Shown: positions 15,288-21,819 of the stretch, piece by piece
How positions within the stretch are numbered: position 1 is the stretch's first letter
Layout: each line of letters begins with the position of its first letter
Assembly: GCA_026134085.1 (NCBI GenBank)
Contig: JAOQIN010000017.1
Location: 1 to 34,546 of the forward strand
Direction: 5' to 3'
Length of the DNA stretch: 34,546 nt
From: Candidatus Methanoxibalbensis ujae
Lineage (GTDB): Archaea; Halobacteriota; Syntropharchaeia; Alkanophagales; Methanospirareceae
Made by a program: the position numbers and the translations under genes
Notes under the pieces: model-generated
Database searches by the model: none
Seen by the model: the letters and a program-made list of their open reading frames with translations, nothing else
Told to the model about the DNA's origin: nothing

Positions 15288-16571
15288 ATGGATAATGGGG
15301 AAACACTCCTGCTGCTCATAGCATCATCGCTCGCCGGCGTGATTTCAGGCACGCTAACTGGATTGATACCCGGAATACACCCCAACAACATCGCTTCCCT
15401 CCTGATCACGCTGGCTGCGCTTTCATCTGCGGCGTCTGCTGAGCATGAGCTTCTTATATCCGCATTCCTGCTGTCTGCGTCTGTGACGCACACATTTCTC
15501 TCATTCATTCCGTCCGCTTTCATAGGTGCGCCCGAAGGGGAGACAGCGCTGAGCGTTCTTCCGGCACATACCATGCTGCTTCAGGGAAGGGCATATGAGG
15601 CTGTCGTGTTATCTGCGGCAGGAAGCTTTTTCGCCGTCATATTTGCATTCGCATTCTTGCTGCCCTTCAAGTTAATGCTTTTTTTGTATTCATATGTCAG
15701 TGATTTCACGCTGTATGTGCTGATAGGCATATCTCTGCTCCTCATACTGAGCGAAAGCATAAAGAGCATGGAGCCTGTTGAGGCTGTCATCGCATCTTCT
15801 TTCGTCTTCATATTGTCAGGCGTTTTCGGATACTTCATCTCAAATATGAACCTGAGCAGTCCTGTTTTCGCATCATCGTCAAATGCGCTTTTTCCCGCGC
15901 TTACAGGATTGTTCGGTCTTTCAACAGTCATATTTTCGCTTCTACACACTCCTGAAATACCCGCACAGAAAACAGAAAAAACCCGGATAAAAATCTCATC
16001 CGCAATGAAAAGCGCTTTCGTGGGCTCCTCATCCGGGATGTTTGTCAGCTTTATTCCGGGTGTCACCGCCGCACATGCGACCGTCATAGCAATGCTCGCA
16101 CGGAAAAATCGCTCGCCTGAGCATGTCATATTGACTCTGAGTGCCGTGAACACCGCAAACACAATATTTTGTATGGCAACACTTTTCATATTGATTGAAG
16201 CAAGGAGCGGAGTAGCAATCGCACTGCGGAAAATCCTGCCAATAACTCAATGGAACGGTTTCATTCCTCCATATAATCTTTCACTCCTCCTTATCTCCGT
16301 AATTATCGCGAGTTCCGCCGCATATTTCCTGACAATCAAGCTCGGCAAACACTTTTCCATAATGCTTGAGCACATATCTTACCGACATTTCCTTATGATC
16401 ACCGCTCTGATCATCACGGCACTTGTATTTGTCCTGTCAGGAACACTCGGCATTCTCATACTCGCTGTCGCAACATCAATCGGTATCGTGCCCATCACGC
16501 TCGGCGTCAGAAGAAGTAACTGCATGGGCGTGCTTTTGCTCAACATAATTTTTTATCTCCTCCAGCAGTGA
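15288..16571 (+). CDS. TctA-like (DUF112, archaeal COG1784 type) multi-pass permease
   Basis: This 427-residue integral membrane protein has about ten hydrophobic helices. It shows the internal duplication of TctA permeases: GTLTGLIPGIHPNNIAS in the first half and GMFVSFIPGVTAAHATV in the second. FIGAPEGETALSVLPAHTML is also family-like. Bacterial TctA works with TctB and a periplasmic binding protein to import tricarboxylates. No such partners are visible here, and archaeal stand-alone members have no established substrate that I know. ATG 15288 has no strong ribosome site. Confidence 0.8.
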   Translation: MDNGETLLLLIASSLAGVISGTLTGLIPGIHPNNIASLLITLAALSSAASAEHELLISAFLLSASVTHTFLSFIPSAFIGAPEGETALSVLPAHTMLLQGRAYEAVVLSAAGSFFAVIFAFAFLLPFKLMLFLYSYVSDFTLYVLIGISLLLILSESIKSMEPVEAVIASSFVFILSGVFGYFISNMNLSSPVFASSSNALFPALTGLFGLSTVIFSLLHTPEIPAQKTEKTRIKISSAMKSAFVGSSSGMFVSFIPGVTAAHATVIAMLARKNRSPEHVILTLSAVNTANTIFCMATLFILIEARSGVAIALRKILPITQWNGFIPPYNLSLLLISVIIASSAAYFLTIKLGKHFSIMLEHISYRHFLMITALIITALVFVLSGTLGILILAVATSIGIVPITLGVRRSNCMGVLLLNIIFYLLQQ

Positions 16572-16669
16572 ATCTTCCAGCAGCGGCCAGATGGTGCAGT
16601 GAGGTCCATTGCTCAATCTCACACAGGCCGCCATAACAATCAATAAAGGAGGACGGGGGCTGATGCGTG

Positions 16670-17185
16670 ATGGTCAGGATGGTTGATATAGGCGGAAAGA
16701 GCGAAGTTGAGCGGATTTCAGTTGCATCTGGCAGGATAAAACTGAAAAAAAGCACGATAGATGCGATAAGAGAGGGAAACATAAGAAAAGGTGATGTGCT
16801 TTCCTGTGCCGAAATAGCCGCAATTCTTGCTGTCAAGCGCACGCCTGACATCATACCGCTCTGTCATCCCATAAACATAGAGAATGTTTCTGTATCGTTT
16901 CACATGGATGATGATGCAATAACTGCAGAGGTCACTGTTAAATCCACCGGGAAGACAGGTGTTGAAATGGAAGCGCTGCACGGAGTCTCCACCGCATTGC
17001 TGACGATATGGGATATGGTAAAAGGTGAGGAGAAAGATGAGAGCGGAAATTATCCACACACCTTCATAGAAAACATAAGAGTTGAGAGAAAGGAAAAAAG
17101 AGAGCTCTCTGAGACCCTGCAATCCCCTTCCGCCATCCCATCACAGTCTGCCTCATCCCATCACAGCCAACACTGCATTCCCTAA
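16670..17185 (+). CDS. moaC: Cyclic pyranopterin monophosphate synthase
   Basis: MoaC converts the 3',8-cyclo-dihydroGTP made by MoaA into cyclic pyranopterin monophosphate, an early molybdopterin/tungstopterin step. Active-site blocks are intact: MVDIGGKSEVER, IPLCHPINIENV (His), VKSTGKTGVEMEALHGVSTA (Glu residues) and LLTIWDMVKGEEKD (Asp, Lys). The family ends near IENIRVERKEKR. Here about 30 further residues rich in Ser/Gln/His follow (SPSAIPSQSASSHHSQHCIP) and may be drifted read-through. GTG 16667, ATG 16670 and ATG 16679 are possible starts. A strong AAGGAGGA at 16646-16653 is better spaced for an out-of-frame ATG at 16663. The stop overlaps that of the convergent RelE-like gene. Confidence 0.9.
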   Translation: MVRMVDIGGKSEVERISVASGRIKLKKSTIDAIREGNIRKGDVLSCAEIAAILAVKRTPDIIPLCHPINIENVSVSFHMDDDAITAEVTVKSTGKTGVEMEALHGVSTALLTIWDMVKGEEKDESGNYPHTFIENIRVERKEKRELSETLQSPSAIPSQSASSHHSQHCIP

Positions 17186-17604
17186 TCACCGCCGGCTGAA
17201 GAGCGGTCTTGGCAGGGGGAAACATTGAGAACGAGCACTGTCTTATCCTCAACACAGTATATGATGTTGTAATTTCCAAGCTTTGTGCGATAGAGATTGC
17301 ATCTTTTCAGCCTCTCATATGGAGAGGCGAATGGTCTTTTCAGCGAATTTATTATTTTCTTTGCATCTCTGGATCCAAGAGATCTCAACACATCATCACT
17401 TATTTCAACATTGAAACCATATATACTGCCGCTTTTCTTCCTCTCTTTCTCTTTATATCTCTCCATTTTTCTCCTTATTGCATTATATTCCTCATCACTA
17501 AGCTCAAAGAAGCCGGTAAAATTTGCGAATCTCTCTTTTAACTCCCACACTTCCATCCTCAACCTCTCAAGCTCCCTGAGCATTGAATCCACAAGATCCA
17601 TCAT
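17182..17604 (-). CDS. RelE/ParE-like toxin-fold protein with an antitoxin-like N-terminal coiled coil
   Basis: The protein has 140 residues. The C-terminal about 80 (GFNVEISDDVLRSLGSRDAK, LKRCNLYRTKLGNYNIIYCV, EDKTVLVLNVS) match the compact RelE/ParE fold of archaeal type II toxins: strand, two helices, then a beta sheet with the LGNYNIIY core. The N-terminal about 58 residues (LRELERLRMEVWELKERF, LSDEEYNAIRRKMERYKEKE) are helical and charged, like the antitoxins normally encoded by a separate upstream gene. A fused, self-neutralised toxin-antitoxin chain is therefore possible. No separate partner gene is visible next to it. The terminal His/Arg residues of active RelE are not evident (NVSPCQDRSS), so it may be inactive. 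A TATTTAAA box lies just upstream. ATG 17604, 17601 or 17583 may be the start. Confidence 0.7.
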   Translation of the reverse strand: MMDLVDSMLRELERLRMEVWELKERFANFTGFFELSDEEYNAIRRKMERYKEKERKKSGSIYGFNVEISDDVLRSLGSRDAKKIINSLKRPFASPYERLKRCNLYRTKLGNYNIIYCVEDKTVLVLNVSPCQDRSSAGGD

Positions 17605-18105
17605 TCTGTTTTAAATATGCTGAGAAAAATAAAAAAAGGTACTGGCGGCCATGGTGTGATGAATGCTGGGAAGGAGCATGTGAGAAGGAGAAGGATGCCA
17701 AGAAAGCAAGCCCGTCATGAGGCATCCGCCGGCTGTATGGGAATCTCACGGGATAACAGCAATAAACAAGGTGCAAACAAGTTGAGCGTTCAATGTTTTA
17801 TCATACATAATAATCGAACAGGAAGAGAAAACCTGGTCTCAGCTTATGCCAGCAAAATGCCAGCAGGCGGTCAGGCTGTCAGGTGAAAGTCGGGCGGTGG
17901 AAGCGGATGGGGCTCATCTGCCACTAAAATTTGAAGCGTTTTTCGCAATCGTAGGCAGCAGTTGTGTTGTATATCTCTTGAGATATATCTTTTGAGAGAG
18001 AAGGAGAAAACAACAGGGATGCCCCGCTTTTCAAAGAGGGGGGGAGCAGCTGGGGCTTTAAAATTTATAATACCTGAAGAAAAGGTTGGGGAGAGGTGAG
18101 AGGAA
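17605..18105. other. Gene-poor stretch containing a PGF-CTERM remnant
   Basis: There is no intact gene in these 500 bp. The only recognisable item is the decayed PGF-CTERM tail at 17930-18009. A TTTAAAATTTATAA box (about 18057-18070) belongs to the small ORF that follows. Confidence 0.5.
17930..18009 (+). pseudogene. Remnant of a PGF-CTERM sorting signal
   Basis: TTTGAAGCGTTTTTCGCAAT matches base for base the DNA that encodes FEAFFAI in the PGF-CTERM of the intact protein at 18388-20130 (DNA near 20066-20085). The frame continues as VGSSCVVYLLRYIF then a stop, still ending in the TM/basic tail pattern. An imperfect 14-bp tandem (TATATCTCTTGAGA, TATATCTTTTGAGA) has disrupted it. No upstream ORF joins it, so this is the orphaned 3' end of a lost paralogue. 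Confidence 0.7.
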
Positions 18106-18282
18106 ATGATTAGCAAAGGAAAAATTGAAATTGCGATTCCAAAGACAGGCTTTAATCCCGTGGATGTTATTTCAGAGATCGCAACCTCAACGCTGAAAAA
18201 GCCCGCCAGGGCAAGAAAGTTCACCGTGGTAGGTGGACAAAAAATCACGGAGGATTTGAATAACGAGGAGAACATCTTCTGA
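18106..18282 (+). CDS. Small hypothetical protein (58 residues)
   Basis: The ORF reads MISKGKIEIAIPKTGFNPVD, then a helical SEIATSTLKKPARARKF segment and an acidic end (TEDLNNEENIF). It has a good ribosome site (GAGAGGTGAGAGG ending three bases before the ATG) and an AT-rich TATA-like box about 40 bp upstream. These make it more credible than random ORFs nearby. I do not recognise the family. It precedes the PGF-CTERM protein gene by about 105 bp and may share its transcript. Confidence 0.5.
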   Translation: MISKGKIEIAIPKTGFNPVDVISEIATSTLKKPARARKFTVVGGQKITEDLNNEENIF

Positions 18283-18387
18283 TATTTCAATGTTCCTTTT
18301 CGGGCAGAAAGGAGACAATACAGATCGAAGAGGCTTCAGGCGACAGATGCGAAGGGGTTAAATGAGGAAATAAAATAAAAATGGGAA

Positions 18388-20130
18388 ATGATAAAAAGTG
18401 AGACCGCAGGCTTAATAGCCTTAGCAGTGATTATGGCTCTTGGAACCGTAGCGATACTTGCCGCAGAGTCAACGCTACCACCCGGATATACATGGTACGA
18501 AGACGAAGAGTTCAAATTTAAGATAGGCTATCCAGAAGGTTGGACTGTGACGCCAAAAGAAAAAATAATATTAGGCAAGAGTGCGATGAACGGCATAAAT
18601 ATCAGTACAGTAGGTGCGGTAATATTCACTGATACCCCAAATATGATCTTTGTGTCAGTAAATTCGGTTAGCGATGTTGAGAAATTAAGAGCTCTTATAT
18701 CAGAGATGGGCGCAAAAAAGGTAATGATAAACGGGAGAGAGGGATACGACATAACTTTACAACCGATACCAATGGTGAAGCAGAGGGCGGTTTATTTCTT
18801 CGTTGATGAGATGTGTTACATAATATCCTGCTCGACCACGGTGGAATTGTTTGATAAATACGCTGACATCTTTGATGCCTCCATAAACTCGTTTGTCATT
18901 GAGCATCCAGCGCCAGTTACTCCAACACCAGCACCTACTCCAACACCTGAAGGCGTTGGAATTGCATCTGCAACAATAATTTACGTGCCTGATAATTATG
19001 CCAAAATACAATGGGCAGTGGATAATGCTACTGATGGAGATACAATAATTGTGAGGGATGGAATTTATGTTGAGAATATAGACATTACGAAGTCATTGAC
19101 GATAAAATCCGAGAATGGCTCTGAAAATTGCATCGTTGAGGCTGAGAATTCAGGTGATCATGTTTTTGAAGTGGCAGCAGATCATGTGCATATTAGAGGG
19201 TTCACGGTGAAAGGTGCAACTGGTTATGGGCATTTCGCTGGTTTCGCTGAAATAACTGGCCCCACCAACATTGCCGGAATATTTCTTTACTATGCAAATT
19301 ACTGCAATATATCGAATAATAACTGCTCAAACAACGGTGATGGGATCTCTCTCTGGCATTCAAATGAGAGCAGCATATTAAACAACAATTGCTCAAATAA
19401 CGAAGCGGGCATCTCCCTTTATTATTCAAACAATAACGACATTTTGAAAAACTACTGCTCAAACAGGTGGGCTGGCATCCACCTCTGGTTTTCACACAAA
19501 AACAACATATTAGACAATAAATGCCACTTCAACACATATGGTATCCTTCTCGGTTATTCAAATAACAACAACATATCAACAAACAAATGCTACTCAAACG
19601 ACTGGTATGGGATTAAGCTTGATTCTTATTCAAACAACAACAGTGTACTGAAAAATATATTCTTAAATAATGATGAGGGTATAGGAATTGTCATTTCAAA
19701 TAACAATACCATATCAAACAACAATTGCTCAAACAATAAGGAAGGTATTTACATCTCAGGTTCATTCAACAATACCATATATTTGAATGATTTTATAAAC
19801 AACACAAAGAACGCTTATTCTGTGGTTTTCTTCAAATCGAGAAATATCTGGAACTCAACAGAGAAGATAACATACACATACGATGGGATCACCTACACTA
19901 ACTACATGGGCAACTACTGGTGTGATTACAATGGCTCTGATGCAAATGGAGATGGATTAGGCGACACTGCTTACCCTGTATGTTACGATAAAGATTATCA
20001 TCCATTGATAGAGAAATTTGAGAATTACATCGTAGCAGAAAAGGAGGAGAGAGAAGTCCCTGGATTTGAAGCGTTTTTCGCAATCGCAGGATTATCAGCA
20101 GCGGTATATCTTTTGAGAAGGAGAAAATGA
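18388..20130 (+). CDS. Exported PsbP-like plus NosD beta-helix protein with PGF-CTERM anchor
   Basis: The protein has 580 residues. The signal/TM segment is IALAVIMALGTVAILAA. Residues about 32-170 form a PsbP/DUF1795-like domain (YEDEEFKFKIGYPEGWTVTP, NGREGYDITLQ, FDASINSFVIEH). A PTPAPTPTPE linker leads to IIYVPDNYAKIQWAVDNATD and a long PbH1 beta-helix full of NCSNN units. The NosD closing segment is NIWNSTEKITYTYDG and GNYWCDYNGSDANGDGLGD. The end is VPGFEAFFAIAGLSAAVYLL followed by RRRK, a textbook PGF-CTERM tail. This is normally cut by archaeosortase A and replaced by a lipid anchor, so the protein should sit on the cell surface. It shares its helix with the protein at 6050-7507. Dozens of sequons suggest glycosylation. 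Ligand unknown. Confidence 0.87.
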   Translation: MIKSETAGLIALAVIMALGTVAILAAESTLPPGYTWYEDEEFKFKIGYPEGWTVTPKEKIILGKSAMNGINISTVGAVIFTDTPNMIFVSVNSVSDVEKLRALISEMGAKKVMINGREGYDITLQPIPMVKQRAVYFFVDEMCYIISCSTTVELFDKYADIFDASINSFVIEHPAPVTPTPAPTPTPEGVGIASATIIYVPDNYAKIQWAVDNATDGDTIIVRDGIYVENIDITKSLTIKSENGSENCIVEAENSGDHVFEVAADHVHIRGFTVKGATGYGHFAGFAEITGPTNIAGIFLYYANYCNISNNNCSNNGDGISLWHSNESSILNNNCSNNEAGISLYYSNNNDILKNYCSNRWAGIHLWFSHKNNILDNKCHFNTYGILLGYSNNNNISTNKCYSNDWYGIKLDSYSNNNSVLKNIFLNNDEGIGIVISNNNTISNNNCSNNKEGIYISGSFNNTIYLNDFINNTKNAYSVVFFKSRNIWNSTEKITYTYDGITYTNYMGNYWCDYNGSDANGDGLGDTAYPVCYDKDYHPLIEKFENYIVAEKEEREVPGFEAFFAIAGLSAAVYLLRRRK

Positions 20131-20159
20131 GGGGTGGCGTGGTTATAAAAGGGTGAAAT

Positions 20160-20216
20160 AAGAAAAAAAATAGGAGGGTACTGGCGTTCGCTGTTCTATT
20201 TGCGACGCTGGCGTAA
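20160..20216 (+). pseudogene. Possible orphan signal-peptide remnant
   Basis: One plus frame reads KKKNRRVLAFAVLFATLA then TAA, the shape of an export signal, with no start codon and no continuation. It lies directly after the PGF-CTERM gene. Short length makes this weak. Confidence 0.25.
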
Positions 20217-20305
20217 GTGTTGGAATCAGAAAAAATCAATTTATAAATAAAGCGATTGTGGTCCAACTGAAGACTTCTGAAAATGACATCCGATCTGTTT
20301 CTGCG

Positions 20306-20968
20306 CTACTGGTTTCCTTCCATTTCTTCATGGCTTAACAGAGCGTCACAGATTTTCAAACTGAATTCCTCAGTGCTCTCAGTATCTCTTCCTGTTATCA
20401 CGTTATCAGAAACAACTACGTTTTCATCAACATAGTAAGCACCGTTCTTCTTCAGTTCGTCTATTGCTTCCTTATGGGGGAATACTGTAGCTTTCTTTCC
20501 ATCTAAGATGCCAGCCTTTGCAAGAACCACCGGTGAGAGACAAATAGCAGCTAAAACTTTGTTTTTGTTATATGCCTCTTTAACCATAGCTCTCAGCTCT
20601 TTGTCATCCCAAAGGTATTCCTTTGAGCCTGCACCTCCAACAATAACAATTGCATCATAGTCCTCCACATTCACATCTGAAATCCTCAAATCGGGCTTTA
20701 TCGTTCTGCCAAACATTCCTTTCGCCATTTCCGTAGTTGTGCTTGCTATTGTCACTTCTGCACCTTTCTTCTCAAATATTTCCTTTGGTTCAAAGAGTTC
20801 TTCATCCCTGAAATCCTCTGGTGCTATGACCATGAGTATGTTCCTGCCACGCATCGGTTCGGAAGGTGTTGGCGCGGGAGATATAACATTCTCCTTCTCA
20901 ACAAATACCACAAATATTGCAACCACTGCAATTGCTACTACAGCCACCACTAAGGCCTTCTTTCTCAT
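20306..20968 (-). CDS. Membrane-anchored DJ-1/PfpI family protein
   Basis: The protein has 220 residues from ATG 20968, which follows AGAGGTGGAAAA on the minus strand. An N-terminal TM helix (KALVVAVVAIAVVAIFVVFV) and a short Pro/Ser linker precede a DJ-1/PfpI domain. Domain landmarks are ILMVIAPEDFRDEELFEP with the conserved acidic residue, DYDAIVIVGGAGSKEYLW, the nucleophile elbow KVLAAICLSPVVLAKAGIL, and VVVSDNVITGRDTESTEEF. The Cys nucleophile is present. The residue after it is Leu rather than the His of PfpI proteases, as in DJ-1-like members, so protease activity is doubtful. Location outside the membrane is predicted, which is unusual for this family. A stress or glyoxalase/chaperone role is possible. 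Confidence 0.85.
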   Translation of the reverse strand: MRKKALVVAVVAIAVVAIFVVFVEKENVISPAPTPSEPMRGRNILMVIAPEDFRDEELFEPKEIFEKKGAEVTIASTTTEMAKGMFGRTIKPDLRISDVNVEDYDAIVIVGGAGSKEYLWDDKELRAMVKEAYNKNKVLAAICLSPVVLAKAGILDGKKATVFPHKEAIDELKKNGAYYVDENVVVSDNVITGRDTESTEEFSLKICDALLSHEEMEGNQ

Positions 20969-21118
20969 TTTTCCACCTCTCTTCCACTCCATACCACCCG
21001 ATTGAAGGGGACATCCCCGCAAGCTTTTCACTACAATCCAATCGCAGCACTCATTATATTTCTTCCCATTTTCATCTATGAGCTCTGAGCGGGTTAGGAG
21101 CGGTAGTTGTGAAGTGTA

Positions 21119-21384
21119 TGAGGGCAGGTTGGTGTTTTGTTATAGCCAGTCTCCACTATGACCATAAGTCCAACTTACATCTGTTCCATCCATATCATCA
21201 CATATTCTGAATGGCCACATCCCGTGCAGGTATTGGTGAAATCTATATCAGCTGTTGCAAAGTAACACAGGGCTCCATAAACCATCAATGTTTCACATCC
21301 ATATTCCCGGATGCACGATAATCGTGCTTCCGGCAGTAGCACACCATACACATCACTCCACCATTCAGTGAATGAATATTCCAA
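21119..21384 (-). pseudogene. Possible remnant of a surface-protein domain
   Basis: A 69-codon minus-strand frame ends with NTCTGCGHSEYVMIWMEQM. Its GHSEYVMIW resembles GHTEYALICNSTW in the C-terminal domain of the surface protein at 6050-7507. A neighbouring frame continues with DMDGTDVSWTYGHSGDWL then a stop, as if frameshifted. There is no promoter or ribosome site. It is probably decayed coding sequence. Confidence 0.3.
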
Positions 21385-21546
21385 GAGGCAAAAAGGATCT
21401 GAAGGTCAGTCGCCCTTTATCTATGATAAATGTTTTAGCTCAATGAAAAATTACAGAAAGTATACACCATGATTCTGTTCCAATCCTCAAAGAAGGAGCA
21501 GGATTTTGCCATCTCATTCCTCCTTGGCTGTATTGACTGGAAAGGT

Positions 21547-21574
21547 TTGCTTGATATTTGTTGCTTGATATTTG
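21547..21574. repeat. 14-bp exact tandem duplication
   Basis: TTGCTTGATATTTG occurs twice head to tail. Confidence 0.9.
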
Positions 21575-21715
21575 TTAATGGAAATTTCCTCGGGCTGATC
21601 GGGGAGAGGTGGCGTTCAGATAGAAGCGGAGCAGGATTGGGGTATTATTCATCGTGATTGAGCCCTGATTGAGTTTTGAGCCGCCGTGATCTATGCGAAG
21701 TCACTTGCATCTTGA

Positions 21716-21737
21716 TTGAATGATATTTGAATGATAT
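21716..21737. repeat. 11-bp exact tandem duplication
   Basis: TTGAATGATAT occurs twice head to tail. Confidence 0.85.
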
Positions 21738-21819
21738 AATAATGAATAATGATGTCAGGGCTCATAACACGATCACGCATTTATCATCACATGCTTCAAA
21801 TCTGCTCAGGTGAGGTGCG

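Larger units (their letters stand above)
20969..21819. other. 850-bp gene-poor stretch with decayed sequence and tandem repeats
   Basis: No intact gene is supported. The stretch holds a possible remnant at 21119-21384, an exact 14-bp tandem (21547-21574), an exact 11-bp tandem (21716-21737), and the thrS ribosome site AGGTGAGGTG just before 21820. Confidence 0.55.

Noticed and set aside
17871-18290. 139-codon minus-strand ORF
   Set aside because: It is antisense to the 58-residue ORF and the PGF-CTERM remnant, with no ribosome site or family pattern.
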